Positions 46,902 to 58,737 of a DNA stretch of 64,000 nt are shown here, piece after piece. The notes under the pieces were generated by a model. That model ran no database searches. It was not told the DNA's origin and saw only the letters and a list, made by a program, of their open reading frames with translations. The translations under genes were made by a program, and so were the position numbers. The stretch comes from Perognathus longimembris pacificus (Eukaryota > Chordata > Mammalia > Rodentia > Heteromyidae), in NCBI RefSeq assembly GCF_023159225.1, contig NC_063175.1, forward strand, positions 2,672,755 to 2,736,754, given 5' to 3'. The number at the start of each line of letters is the position of its first letter. Positions within the stretch are counted from its first letter, which is position 1.

Positions 46902-48514
46902 TTATTAAATACTTATTAATGCTAATGTACTTCATAATTTCCAAAGATGAAGACAAATCTTGACTTTACTATGTACCAGTGCATAGTACTATTTTCTTAA
47001 CCATTCAAGAGAGAAAATGATTCAACTAACATGTTTTAAAATGAAATTATAATGTTCAACTGACAATGTCAATGGTAGACTGAGATGGACAGAAAGATTA
47101 CATTCCTACTACCATGTGGTAATGTCAGAAATTGATGAGAACGAGGGATATCAGCATACCATAGGCAGTGCAAAGTAAGGATCTCATATGGGAGCTGCAA
47201 GCTGCTAGTAATATTTGCTTGACAATTACAGTAAACCTTCTGGAAGGCAATTATCACTCTCAGGAAGAAGGCAGAGACACAGCACTGATCCCGCTTGGCT
47301 AATTGGAACTCCCGTGGCCTCTTTCACTTTGCCCAGTCACCTCATCTCTCTTAGGGTTATCGACATACCACGCAGGACAGCAGACCCAGGCCATGGGTGT
47401 GCCCAGGCATTAACCTGGCTCCTGACAGCCTGACAATGAGTACATTTCTGAGCTCAGAAAATTGGAAATAAATCAAGAGCTAGTTCCTGATTCAACTCCA
47501 AGAATCTTAATATTTATGTCAATGCATATATCAAAATATTCATTGAAACTTAACCACGAATTTCATTAAAGTGAATTTAAAATTTTCTCATTATTTGACA
47601 TTTCTTTTATAAGATACAATTGGATTATTTTGATAATTCTTGAGTTTTTAATTTTAATTTATAAGGCAAAAACAGAATGCCATAGGTAATTAACACACTG
47701 GGCTAGAAACAGACTTACTCCCAATTAATAAAATCATAAAAGAAATATGAATTTTGTACTTTTTTCTTTTTAGTGCAGTTTTATAAGGTGTTGATAAATC
47801 TTAGCTACAGTACATAAAAATTTATATTCGATGCTTGCGAAAACACAGATTTGTCATGAATTATTTAAATTAAGTTGATAGCCTGTTTAAGAATCTGTGC
47901 CTTTATTTTACTCTGAAATATCAACATAAGCTTTATTAATGCTTCATCATTATGACTGTATTTACTGGATATGTTATATGTATGAAGTAAACAACATGTG
48001 ATGAGACATAAGTCAATTACGCTAAGTGATAGGTTTTCACCCAATTTGTAACTTTCATATACATATACTGGGCAAACACCAAATGGCTTTCAAACTGATT
48101 CAGTTTAGAAGGGAAAATTCAAATAATTAGCTTGTTCCTTGAAATGTATAAAGACACTCCACTCCCTTGGTTGAGATGAGCTCCCAGATGTTCAATAATC
48201 AGTAGTGAGAAATACTATCCTGAGCTGTCCCATAATCTCCTAACCCAAAGACTCTGCTTTAATCACTTCTCCATGCAGTATCCTACAGACATACACTCAG
48301 CCAACAATAGCTAACTCACATGTCTCTCCAAGGACCTTCAATAGCCCCACTTTATCCTTCCCAAACCCCCACACTCATAAGACTCTCAGATAGAGACTTT
48401 AACCCACTCTAAGTAGCTTTTTCTCATGGAAATTCATATGTACAACCTTTTTTCTTAGTTATTCCCAATAAATACGGCCCTAAATGTTTTGTGACCCATC
48501 CTTTCACCCACCTA
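46902..48514. other. Unique AT-rich DNA, nothing identified
   Basis: No gene or repeat recognised in 1.6 kb. Confidence 0.45.
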
Positions 48515-48590
48515 CCCTAGGCCTTTGCTCTTGCTGGATTCTGTATTTGGAGAATATTTCCCTGATCTTTGCCCTTATAAACACCACATG
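48515..48590 (+). repeat. Probable L2 fragment
   Basis: CCTAGGCCTTTGCTCTTGC followed by TGTATTTGGAGAATATTTCCC resembles the L2 3' segment (GCCTTTGCACTTGCTGTTCCC .. TGGAA..CTCTTCCCC). Short and ancient. Confidence 0.45.
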
Positions 48591-48957
48591 CTAAGGTATG
48601 AAGGCAAGAGACAAGAAAGAACATGTGAAGGAACTCATGATGAGGGGAAAATGGGGTGCTCATAAACAAGGCTTTGTGATGCTAGAATTATAAACAGAAT
48701 CCACAGAATAAGAAGAACTCTGACACCATATTAAGAACTCTCATCAAAAAACTGAACACAGGAAGATTTGTAAGTAGAGAAGTGATTGAGCAAATACATT
48801 AATTTGGAAAAGTCATGATGTGGCAAAAAAAAAAAAAGACTAGAGTGAAAGAGATAGTTATAGTAGACTAGGACATGGAAAGCAAATGTCTCAACCAAGG
48901 ACTGGAAGTACAACTAATGAGACAGAGCCCAAGGAAATTATAGACTGAAGACATGAA

Positions 48958-49262
48958 ACTCTTTTTCTTAACTGGTACATAATAGCTATTATAATTATCA
49001 AGTTCAGTATGATGCTGTCATATGTGTACAAAATGTGTAATAATCAGATCAGAGCAACTGGCATATCTACCACCTCAAATACCACCTCTTTGTGTTGGGA
49101 ACATTCAAAACATTTTGAAAGAGCCTTACTGTTGTCCTGCATGGTTATTCTTTTGTAACTCTACCCTGTACCCACTAGCCATCCTCCCCCATTCTTCCTT
49201 CCTCCTCCACTTTTTCTGCCCTCTAATCATCACTACTGTACTCTTCTATTTCTAAACAAGTT
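48958..49262 (-). repeat. Ancient L1M-type 3' end, minus strand
   Basis: TAACTGGTACATAATAGCTAT, TCAGTATGATGCTGTCATATG, AATAATCAGATCAGAGCAACTG, GCATATCTACCACCTCAAA and TTTGTGTTGGGAACATTCAAAA reproduce the reversed end of old mammal-wide L1s. It is a different lineage from the rodent L1 tails here. Confidence 0.78.
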
Positions 49263-49334
49263 AATACTTTTAGCTTCCAGATAGAAGTGTTTTTCCTTAT
49301 TTTATTTGACACAATATCTTGAAGAGTCCTCTAT

Positions 49335-50033
49335 GTAAGTAATAGAGTTCTGACCTAGAAGATTAGAAATGAGGAGGAAGATCAGGTTGAGGAGTTAGGA
49401 GGCCAGAGATACATTTGAAAATATTGAGAAGATAGATTTTAGATTAGATAGATAGATAGACAGACATAAGATCTACACACATATATACATATTATATAGA
49501 TTTATGTATGTATAAACACACAAACATATATGAAAAAGGAGAAAATATAAAATAAAATAAAGCGAGAAATTGTACATGAACTGCTGAAAATGATAGATGA
49601 TGAGCATGATTAGCACTTAGGCTTCTGGTTGCTGAGGTTGAAAAGAAAAGAAACAGTACGAGAACATGCTGTTTGCAGCTGCCAAACAAACAGTGGGTGA
49701 GCCAGATGCTCCTGAGGAAGAGTTGCTCCTGTGGAACAATTTGGAAACACTAGAAAAAACTAAACACATCCGCCCCTTCCACAATGCTATTTTTGGAACT
49801 CTGGTGATCATTGCAAAGATAGTTACATCTCAGTGAAGACAGTAAAATTATCTCAATGCCTTTTGATCCTAACCTACATTTTGACCTTCAGAGACATATT
49901 TAAAGACTATAATTTCTGCATTCAGTAACCTGTGCATTCACAGGTAGATCTAAAGCTAAAGTTGAAATGGAGATTTCGCTTTAACTTATTCTGTGCAACT
50001 TATAGGTAAGGACTCTGAAATCTATCTGTTGCC
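49335..50033. other. Unique DNA with short GATA-like run
   Basis: A short GATA run lies at 49445-49460. A 56-codon frame at about 49668-49838 has protein-like text but no family match and is not called. Nothing else recognised. Confidence 0.4.
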
Positions 50034-50051
50034 ATTCACTATTCACTATTT

Positions 50052-50247
50052 TTTTTTGCCAGTCCTGGGGCTTGAACACTGGGCCTGAGAACTGTCCCTG
50101 ACTTCTTTTTGCTCAAGGCTAGCACTCTGCCACTTGAGCCACAGTGCCACTTCTGTCTTTTTCTATGTATGTGGTGCTAAGGAATCGAACCCAGGGTTTC
50201 CTGTATGTGAGGCGAGCTCTCTACCGGTAGTTCACCTTCCCAGCCCT
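50052..50247 (-). mobile_element. IDL SINE, minus strand
   Basis: T run, GCCAGTCCTGGGGCTTG, reversed 3' module, reversed B-box (GGAATCGAACCC), ending in CCTTCCCAGCCC. ATTCACTATTT at 50041-50051 and 50248-50258 is the TSD. The A-box region is diverged (CTACCGGTAG). Confidence 0.9.
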
Positions 50248-50389
50248 ATTCACTATTTCTTGAGATACAAGTTTTTTAATCCTTAGAGTAAGTGAGCACC
50301 CACCATGCACCACATCCTCTTCTTAGCATATGACTTGGATGTCTTCCACTTTTATTTCACTGTATTTGACTGGTACTGTTTACCCAATC

Positions 50390-50510
50390 TATAAACTCCC
50401 ATGGGGAAGGAGATATGTTGTCTTTCTTTGTTATTTTACCCTCTCTGGTGTCTACAACAGTGCTGAACACATAGTAGGTCTTCAATAAACAGTTGTGGAA
50501 TGAATGCATA
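50390..50510 (+). repeat. L2 3' end
   Basis: AAACTCCCATGGGGAAGGAG, CAACAGTGCTGAACACATAG, TAGGTCTTCAATAAACAGT and TGTGGAATGAATG follow the L2 3' terminus closely, including the AATAAA near the end. Confidence 0.78.
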
Positions 50511-50731
50511 AAGAAAAATTAGTGAAGAGAATGAACCTGTGGCCCAACAGCCTTTCTCTTTCATCCAGAACCTCCAGTCCCCAAAGGAGTTCACTTCCTG
50601 AGGAGAACCTACTAGCCTCTGTAAGAGCAAATCAAGAAGAAAATTGGATTTGTTTACATACGAAATACATTTAACTGACATGCCTTTGCACATTGTGTTT
50701 TGCCTAGAGGTCCACATTGTAGGGTTTCCCT

Positions 50732-51393
50732 TGAAAGACCAAAGTGACTCCATTTTGAAAAAGAAGCAGCCATGTTAGAGTTAGAGCTGACTCTGAGAAG
50801 CTGAGAGTGCAGTCACTTGGAAAAACCACAACTATGTGCCCATCCAGTAGCCAACCAAACCACAGATAGGGGGCAAGCTGACCTAGCCAAGAATAAATCG
50901 TTGTTGTTTTGAAACACGCATATGGCCCCTAACCAACTTATCAGGCATTGCTGAAGGTCAACTAATGGGATAGCTGCCAACATGGGAAGCCCCTGAAGTT
51001 GTTTGTTCACTTGTATTAAAAAGTATGCAATCGGGCTGGGGATATAGCCTAATGGCAAGAGTGCCTGCCTCGGATACACGAGGCCCTAGGTTCGATTCCC
51101 CAGCACCACATATACAGAAAACGGCCAGAAGCGGCGCTGTGGCTCAAGTGGCAGAGTGCTAGCCTTGAGCGGGAAGAAGCCAGGGACAGTACTCAGGGCC
51201 TGAGTCCAAGGCCCAGGACTGGCCAAAAAAAAAAAAAAGTATGCAATCCCCTTTCTCAAGGCCCTCATCTCTCAGCTGCTTCTGGTGAGCACGTTGGCTC
51301 AAATACACATTTTCTAATAAACGGCACCCTTGCTTTTGCATTGATCTCAGTCTTAGTGTTCTTTGGGATATCTGGATTTGGGCTCAACAACCT
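50732..51393 (+). mobile_element. ERV1-like solo LTR, split by a SINE
   Basis: The sequence from about TGAAAGACCAAAGTGACTCC to TTGGGCTCAACA has retroviral LTR layout: a TATA-like region (TTAAAAAGTATG) near 51016, AATAAACGGCACCCTTGC polyadenylation region at about 51317, and the U5-like end CTCAGTCTTAGTGTTCTTTGG. No primer-binding site or internal ERV sequence follows, which suggests a solo LTR. An IDL SINE at 51033-51233 sits just downstream of the TATA-like site. The 5' limit is uncertain by about 20 bases. Confidence 0.65.
51033..51233 (+). mobile_element. IDL SINE, young subfamily, inside an LTR
   Basis: Full length with intact CpGs (GCCTCGGATACACGAGGCCC, AACGGCCAGAAGCGGCGC), GAGCGGGAAGAAGCC variant and a pure A tail. 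AAAAAGTATGCAATC at 51018-51032 and 51234-51248 is an exact TSD. Confidence 0.95.
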
Positions 51394-51537
51394 AAAGACA
51401 GGAGACTATCAGATAAAACAGGACAAGTGGCACATAGGTGGGAACTTCTCAGAGTCAGCAGATGCTGACAGGAGCCCAAGGTTAATACAGAAGTGGGGTG
51501 GAATGTATAAGTCATACTTGAAACCAAGTTAGGGAGA

Positions 51538-52156
51538 TTTCTTTTTTTTCTGAATAATTACTTATTTATTGTCAAAGTGATGTACAGAGGGGTTACAGTT
51601 TCATATGTAAGGCAGTTGGTATATTTCTTGTACAATTTGTTATCTCCTCCCTCATTTCCCCCTTCCCCCCTCTTCCTTTCCTTCCCCCCCCCCCCCCATG
51701 AGTTGTTCAGATGGTTTATACCAAATGATTTTGTAAGTATTGCTTTTGAGGTCATTTGCCTTTTTATCCTTTGTCTCTCGATTTTGATATTCCCTTTTAC
51801 TTCCCTAGTTCTAATACCACTATATACAGTATCCAGGGTACTCAGATGAGATACAGTGATAGTGCAGGGGCAACCACAGGAAGGGGATACAAGAGGATCA
51901 TCAATAAAAAAAAAGCTGCAGTTTCACATGGCATGTTGAAAATAATTACAGCAGTGACATAACACTCATTTCCATATCATGGAGTTCATTTCACTTATCA
52001 TCATCTTATGTGTTCATAAGGGCATGGCTATTGGGCTCTTGTGATCCTCTGCTGTGACTAGACTAAGCCTGTACTAATTATTCCCTATGAGGGAAACCAT
52101 AGAGTCCATGTTTCTTTGGGTCTGGCTCACTTCACTTGATATAATTTTTTCCAAGT
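51538..52156 (-). mobile_element. 5'-truncated L1 tail, minus strand
   Basis: T-rich tail, TATTGTCAAAGTGATGTACAG, reversed G-rich tract (51660-51698), reversed 3' UTR and the very end of ORF2. AAGTTAGGGAGA at 51526-51537 and 52157-52168 is the TSD. Confidence 0.92.
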
Positions 52157-52168
52157 AAGTTAGGGAGA

Positions 52169-52820
52169 ATTCTGAAAGCCATTAGATTGTTTTTTAATTA
52201 AAACATGTTGGTACAAAGAAGAAGGAAAGGAATTTTGAGGATTTTTAATGTGAAATTGGCACCAATTATAGCTAAATCTTACAAAGCTAGTTGTAGAAGC
52301 AGAGAGGATGGCTGATAATCACTGATAGAGTTCATGCCCGAAGCAATTAGGGCCTAAAGTAAGGTAATGGGCAAGATAACAATACAAAGATTTCCATAGT
52401 CTTCTGGAGGCCGCAGCCATTAACTACAATGCTGACAAAGGAGACAAAGAGGTTTAGAAGGCTGAGTAATAAAAGTCCAGTCCCTTGCTGAACCTTGGAG
52501 CCCATCTGTGTGAAAGATGAACAAGCAGCTAGGAAAGAGAGTTGGAGCCCTACAGGAGACCTGAGCAAGACATGAAGATTGAAAATCTGGGATGCTGATG
52601 AGTTCATCAGGGAAAGCAAGAAAAACTAGACGAAGACAACACTTAAGAAAGATCTGATTTAGGAGCACAGGAAAGAAAAAAAGAAAAAACATGATGGAGT
52701 AGAAACCAGATCGGGGGAGAGGGTAAGCAAAACCACTGCTAAATGCCATACAAATGCTGGGCAGAACACTGAGGAACAGCCTTGGGGTTGTAATCAGGAA
52801 TTTGATGAACTGGTTTACTG
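52169..52820. other. Unique DNA, nothing identified
   Basis: No gene recognised. The long minus-strand frame at 52420-53037 overlaps a repeat and lacks any family resemblance. Confidence 0.4.
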
Positions 52821-52825
52821 GGAGG

Positions 52826-53450
52826 CATGGTAGGCTGAATAAGGCTCCCAAAGATCCAGGTGTGATTAAGTTAAGGCCCATCAAATCAGATTGCCTTAAA
52901 TAATTTGAATGTTCCTTAAATATAATCACAAGAATGTTTCTAGACAGCAAGCTTACGGAGAGTTGACTAAGAACAGATGGGGAACTGTGATGACCTCCAC
53001 AGAAGAAGATTTGAAGACACCACCCTGTAGGCTTCAATAATGAAGGAAGGAGTTGGAGCCCAAGAAGGAAGATGAGCCTAAGGGTTTGAGAATAATAAGA
53101 AATGCAGTTCTATTAGACCCAAGAGAAATGGTTCTTTCCTAGTCCTTCTAAGGAATGTGGTCCTGCCAACACCTGAGCTTTCAGCATAGGGAATGTGATT
53201 TTGAAGTGCAAGCCTTAAGAACTCTAAAAGACCCTGGGCTTGATGGCTCAGACCTGTAATCCTAACACTTGTAAGGATAAAAACTCTGTTAGAACAAGAG
53301 ATGAAGAAAGGAAAGAAGGGAGGGAGGGAGGGAGGGAGGGAGGGAAGGAAGGAGGGAGGGAAGGAGGGGAATTCAACTTTAAGAGAATAAATTTGTTTCA
53401 TGGTAATGCACTGTCTGTGGTGATTTGATACAGTAGCCATAGAAAACCAA
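52826..53450 (+). repeat. Ancient LTR split by a SINE/microsatellite
   Basis: GGTAGGCTGAATAAGGCTCCC, AAAGATCCAGGTGTGATTAAG, TATAATCACAAGAATG and CTGCCAACACCTGAGCTTTCAGC form the 5' part. The last part, GAGAATAAATTTGTTTCATGG, TGTCTGTGGTGATTTGATACAG, resumes after 53370. This is the layout of an old mammalian LTR (MaLR/ERVL type, subfamily uncertain). Confidence 0.6.
53230..53370 (+). repeat. B1/Geo head fragment plus (GGGA)n purine repeat
   Basis: GGGCTTGATGGCTCAGACCTG then TAATCCTAACACTTG is a truncated 7SL-like SINE head. It is followed by a purine tract of GGGA and GGAA units (about 53310-53370). The block interrupts the LTR at 52826-53450. Confidence 0.65.
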
Positions 53451-53601
53451 CTCACAAGGGAAGATGAAAACAATTTTAAGTGTTTAGAATGTGAGTAGAA
53501 TATGAAAAGTGAAGGTAGACTCTAAATGTGTTCTCAGGGGGGCTGCAGTAAAGGAATAAAGAGCCATGACAGTATAAAGCCATGTCAGATTCCAAACAAG
53601 T

Positions 53602-53632
53602 GTGCTGTGTGTGTGTGTGTGTGTGTGTGTGT
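53602..53632 (+). repeat. (TG)n microsatellite
   Basis: About 15 TG units. Confidence 0.95.
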
Positions 53633-53800
53633 CCATTCATTTGTACATTTGGGGTGTTTGTTTCTACATTTGGGAATACTAGGATGTAGTACATAGGGTA
53701 ATAAGAATAAATAGAAAGTAGAAGTCTGAAGATTCAAGAACAATAGCACTATGGTTGATGATTCAGTCTTACAGGAAGAGTGAGGAAATGGTAGGGGCTA

Positions 53801-54123
53801 CACGCTATCACTGTATCTCATCTGAGTACCCTGGATACTGCATATACTTGTATTAGAATGAGGGAAGGGAAAAGGAATATCAAAATTGAGAGACAAAGAA
53901 TAAAAAGAAAAAATGACTCCAAAAGCAATATTTACAAAACCATTTGGTGTAAACCAACTGAACAACTCATGTGGGGGAGAGAGAAAGGGGGAAGGGGGAG
54001 GGGGGAAATGACGGAGGAAGTAACAAATTGTACAAGAAATGTACCCACTGCCTTACGTATGAAACTGTAACCCCTCTGTACATCACTTTGAAAATAAATA
54101 AATAAATAAATAAATAAATAAAA
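53801..54123 (+). mobile_element. 5'-truncated L1 tail with (TAAA)n end
   Basis: Starts at CACGCTATCACTGTATCTC in the 3' UTR, contains the G-rich tract (53973-54008) and ends CATCACTTTGAAAATAAATAAA in a tandem TAAA tail. GAAATGGTAGGGGCTA (53785-53800) and GAAATAGTAGGGGCTA (54124-54139) form a 16-bp TSD with one mismatch. Confidence 0.93.
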
Positions 54124-54139
54124 GAAATAGTAGGGGCTA

Positions 54140-55789
54140 GATATGGAAAAAGTATGGAGTGTTTCTGAGTTAAGAAACTAAATGCCTGCTCTCCATTTAC
54201 CCCAGCGCCTACTATTATGTGCCCAAGGTTTGTGAACTGACTGTTAGCCTAAGCAAAGCAAATAAATAAGGAAGGCCTTCTATTTCACAGGATAGAAACC
54301 ATCTTATTGGTTTTTAAATACTTCATTATTTTAGGTTGTGTGTGTTACTGCTATTATAGATTTAACTACATTTCTAAATGAGTGAAAGATACCATCCATA
54401 ATACATTGATTAGTTAGAATAGAATGTGTTAGGATTTTTTCAGTTCTGAAAGTATTAACACTTAAAATCCATAATCAGTCATGTTTCTGATGCAACCTCT
54501 GGTTCTAGGCAATTATTTAAACATCATCCTTGCTATTAAAGGTTATAGCATCACGGTTATTAGCAGGCAGACATGATTAAAACTCCACAGCTCTTATCAC
54601 CAGGAAAAACTCTGTTCTGCAATTTGCAAACCAAGTCAGTCTAACCCTTCCCTTAGTTTCAAATAAATCCTAACAAATTCTTTTTCAAAAGAAAATTAAT
54701 TTCTTCACTTTCTTAAAATAGCAAAAAGTATTATGGGGTTGGCTATCTTGCCAAAGGATGGATACATCCAAGAAACTGATAGATGAACTATTTTGTCAAT
54801 TTGTGTAACTCATTGCTCTAGAATTGTTGAAAGACTTAGAATACTATACACAAATAGCCTCAGGTAACACACACAGTTGCCTGAGAGCCTGAGAACCTAT
54901 GGCAGGGTAAACATAAGAAAGAAGAAGTTTTCCCTCTTTGTGAATGGTTAGACTGTAGAGTGAAAATGACAACAGGTTTATACCTTAACTTTCTGACAGG
55001 TAGCATTCCCAAAATTATTAATGATGGTATTTATAGAGAAGGCCTGGCTGCCAAGCAGCTAATAGGATGACGGACTTCTTTGTAGATAAGTGCCCCTTCT
55101 TACCTGCTTCCTAATGATAAGTAAATGGCAAAGGTGAAACAAAAGAAGGCCATGGTATTGGAATTTTTCTCAGTCCATTTTGAAGCTGAGAAAGGAAACA
55201 GAACCCAGGTAAGTGTACACTTGAACATTTTTCCCTTCTGATAAATGAAAGGGTCTTTACCAACTTTGGGAAAATACCCACCATGAGAAACATTTACTAT
55301 TTGTAGAAAGTGAACACTAGGACAATCCGAAAGTAAGCCCTGCTGTGAATGTGTACAGTCCAAAGGGGTGGACAGTGGCAGCAGGAACTCACAGTTAACT
55401 ATGGACTTTTACTCAACAGCATTAGAATTGCAAAAAAGCAGCAGATTTTTGTTTAAGAAAAAAAGATGGGTTTCTTGACACCATTCTGGCTAGCTAATGA
55501 AAGTCACCAATATATCCTAGGGCTTACACAGTCCGCCACTGGCTAGCAGTTCTTAACTGAATTCATGTGTGTGGAACAGGAAAGTCAAAAGGAGTAAGAG
55601 ATTGAAATGACCCTACCACATCATATTTTCCTTAAATTATCAATGTCTACCACTCAAAAAAAACCTCTCTCATGAGTAGAGAAGCTAATTTAGTACACAG
55701 GAGCAGAAGCATTGGACCTTCATATGGAATATAACTTCTTTGTCTTCAACTCTATCCCAAATTGGAGATTTTCTTTCAATCCATTCTTT
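54140..55789. other. Unique AT-rich DNA, nothing identified
   Basis: No gene or repeat recognised in 1.6 kb. Confidence 0.45.
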
Positions 55790-56180
55790 GATCCAACAGA
55801 TATTCACTGAGTAGCAATCTCATGCCTCAACTCTTTGTAGGTACTTGGGATACAGTAAGTAAACTAGACCATGTCCTCAATTTCAGAACACCTAGGTCAG
55901 AAATGAAAACAAACAATGAATAAGTAAAAGCATATCTAAATGACACAGAAATGGAGACTTTCCAACTAGAAAGGATAGAAGACAATATCAGGAAGAAGTG
56001 ATTTAGAAGAGAATCAAAGAAGACAAAGAAATGGGAAGAAACTAGTAAAGTAAACCAAGGGAAAGAGGTTTCCAAATACAATGAGCAGCCTGTGTGAAAG
56101 GCTGGAGAACAAAAATGGCTTGATGCATTCCAGGAACAGAAGATGGCCAGTGTGTCTCCAACACTCTGCCAAGAAGGAAT
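55790..56180 (-). repeat. L2 3' region, minus strand
   Basis: The reverse of the L2 end can be followed over nearly 400 bases: CCAACAGATATTCACTGAG, GTACTTGGGATACAGTAAG, AACAATGAATAAGTAAAAGC, then further inside GTGTGAAAGGCTGGAG and CATTCCAGGAACAGAAGATGG. One of the longer ancient repeats in the window. Confidence 0.78.
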
Positions 56181-56384
56181 GGCATGAGACCAAGCTGGAG
56201 TCATGTAGATGCCACAAGATGGTGTCCAGGACCACAGATGCAGCCTCAGACACAAATGAAGCAGCTCTTTTGAAAAGTTAACTTGGAGACCCCAGGATGT
56301 CTTTATTTCTCAGGGAGTTTCTTTATTTTCCCACTCAGATATTCCATTAATCAGTTTTTCATCACTCTCACCAATGCCTGAAAC

Positions 56385-56790
56385 AGTTTAAAAGAAGAAA
56401 ATTTTGGATTCATTGTTTCAGAGTTGTCAGTGCATGGCTGGCTGGCTAAATTGTTTCTGGACCTGTGGTGAAGTAGAAGCATCATGGAGAAAGCACATAG
56501 CAGAAGAAAGCTGCTCAGCTCATGGAAGCCTGGAAACAATGAGAAAGAGGAAGGGTCCAAGGACCAGGAAACACTCTACAAAGATGCATCTTCAGTGATC
56601 TGCCTCCACACAGGCATCATCTCTTATTACTCCACCACTTCCTAATAAAGCAAAAAAGAAAAAAAAAGTTATCAGAGCCCTCATGACCAATCACTTCTTA
56701 AAAGGGCAACCTTTAATACTGCTGCAGTGAGAATCAAACCTTCAAACCAGGATCCTATTAGGGAACTATCTCACATAACATCTTGTTCCA
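56385..56790 (-). repeat. MaLR-type LTR relic, minus strand
   Basis: CATCATGGAGAAAGCACATAG, GAAGAAAGCTGCTCAGCTCATGG, CTCCACCACTTCCTAATAAAG and GAATCAAACCTTCAAACC follow the reversed layout of MaLR LTRs (catggcag.. / ccacttcct.. / ..accttc). An A-rich insertion lies near 56650. Subfamily unassigned. Confidence 0.5.
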
Positions 56791-57465
56791 GTTAATTTAG
56801 TAGTCTTCTGCCCTGGTATGCTGTCAGACAGAAGTCAACAGTCTCCCATGTAATATGACTGCTAGGTTATTGAGTGAGTCGAGAATATGGAATGGAGAAG
56901 ACTGGGGAAGTGCCAAGTCTGGGAGAAGAACACGAGTTTCGTTTTTGACAAATTAATTAGAGAACATAGTGTTACATTGGAGTGAAAGGTTGGTATTTGG
57001 GTTTGAAGCTCAGGAAATAAGTCTGGGCTAACATGAAACTAAACATCAAGACAATCAACAAACAGTAGGAGCTCTGGCTAACTTAAATAGAATATAAAGT
57101 TTTTGAAAAGATGTTGAACCACTCACAGAATTTTCAAGGAGACTAAACAGCCTGATTCTGAAAATAAAGAGAAATAAACACACAAAATGCTGGATTCCAC
57201 CAAGAAAGCAATGACAATCGTGTCATTTGACCTCCCTGGTGAGGTCACTGTGCCCACTTACTTCTGGCCCCCACCAGTGGACAAGGCCACTGGCAACACA
57301 GGCTTAGCTGGCTCTGGGAGACTTGGATGCTCCTATTTATGCCCAGGTGAACTATCCCTGTATGTTGCATTCACTAGCCTCAGATTCAAACCCTGTCACC
57401 AAGTTGAAATTTTAATTACCAAATCCTCTTATCTGTATTCCAACTGCCAGCAGACAGTGTAAAAT
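56791..57465. other. Unique DNA, nothing identified
   Basis: No gene or repeat recognised; the frame at 57187-57462 has no family resemblance. Confidence 0.4.
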
Positions 57466-57469
57466 CAGA

Positions 57470-57612
57470 TGGCAAGGAGAATATTGGCAATTCCAATGCT
57501 GGCATCTTGATATTGACTCAATAGCCTCTAGAACTGTGAGTCAACAATTTCTGTGCATGTGTTTCACCGTCTCCTGTATTCTGTGACAGCAGCACAAAGT
57601 GGACTAAAACAT
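57470..57612 (+). repeat. MaLR (MLT1-like) LTR 3' part
   Basis: TGCTGGCATCTTGATATTG, AGCCTCTAGAACTGTGAG, CAACAATTTCTGTGC and GACAGCAGCACAAAGTGGAC with a final ACTAAAACA match the 3' end of MLT1-type LTRs. Confidence 0.72.
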
Positions 57613-57984
57613 ACCCATAGATTTTTGTGGAGAAAAGAACTTTAAATAGGATGTCGTTTTAATGGTGATCATATTACTTCCAGGGAAAGTGGAATAGATT
57701 ATGTAAAGTAGAAATAAGACATTCTGAGAACCAATAAGATCACTTGCCAGTAAGTGAGAAAGTAAAAGAAAGGCACGGAATGCAAAGGGAAGAAATGGAA
57801 AGAGAAGAGAATATGGGTCACAGGGCTACCAGAAGGAAGCCTCATTTGCTTTGAGAAATCCCAGAATGAAGTTTTGCCTGAATGAAAATTATCAACATCT
57901 GTACTCTGAAGCTATAATTCCTATCAAGTCTATATACCATTTAAACTTTAAAAATATTTTTTAAAGATAACAAATATGGTGCCC
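57613..57984. other. Unique DNA, nothing identified
   Basis: No gene or repeat recognised. Confidence 0.4.
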
Positions 57985-58204
57985 CTAGCTAGGTGCCAAT
58001 GGCTCACACCTGTAATCCTAGCTACTCAAGAGGCTGAGATCTGAGGACCATGGTTCAAATCCAGCCTGGGCAGGAATATTTGTGAGACTCTCATGTTCTA
58101 CTACTCAGAAAAGGTTGGAAGGGGCTCAAGTGGTAGATTACTAGCCTGGTACAGAAGCAACTCAAAGACAGCACCCCAGCCCTGAGTTCCAGGATGTGGA
58201 AAAA
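57985..58204 (+). mobile_element. Geo-type SINE, plus strand
   Basis: AGCTAGGTGCCAATGGCTCAC, ACCTGTAATCCTAGCTACTC, AGGCTGAGATCTGAGGACC, a damaged linker, GGGGCTCAAGTGGTAGA and CCCTGAGTTCCAGGATG, then A-rich end. The head is well preserved; the middle has a deletion. TSD not found. Confidence 0.85.
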
Positions 58205-58737
58205 AAATTAGAAGTGAATTCTCAGAGTCCCAGTATAAATGTAACTCTTTAAGATGGTTTGTCCATGCAACTATTTCCACTCCAAAGCCAACTATAATTA
58301 GAAATGCTCATATTGCTCTTAAACCATCTAGCAGACACAATAGCACAAAAAGAAAAGAACTGATAGAAATTCGCATAAAAGTTAATTAAAATGTCACATG
58401 TATTGTCTGTATGTTCTTCTTTGAGATCCTTAACTGACCTGTGACTCATTGAGTAATTATCTGAAGATGTTTCAAAGTGGTGAGAATTTAATCAAAGATG
58501 AACAAAAAGAGGTGCCACATCCTTTGTGCTAGGAATAAAATGTAGTCTTATACTCCAAGAAAAAAATAGTTTGCACATTATGATAATTATCATTACTGAA
58601 AAAAAGTGTGCATGGGTAGGGGAGATAGAATACCCTCTGCCAAGTAAAAATACTTTTCCTGGAAATAATACTGTCATCACTAGATATGTGTATGGGGGGG
58701 GTGTATTTCTTTTCTCTACCAAAAATTATGTGCATGT
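58205..58737. other. Unique DNA, nothing identified
   Basis: No gene or repeat recognised; overlapping short frames near 58492-58768 are chance. Confidence 0.4.

Noticed and set aside
49668..49838. Small frame of 56 codons with protein-like text, possibly a processed-pseudogene scrap
   Set aside because: No family recognised, no poly(A) tail or TSD, and length within chance expectation.
51033..51233. tRNA gene candidate from A-box and B-box motifs
   Set aside because: The motifs lie in the head of a dispersed SINE with A tail and TSD; no cloverleaf with intact acceptor stem is evident. The same applies to the other IDL copies.
52420..53037. Minus-strand 205-codon frame
   Set aside because: It crosses the boundary between unique DNA and an ancient LTR, is hydrophobic and T-rich by composition, and resembles no known family.
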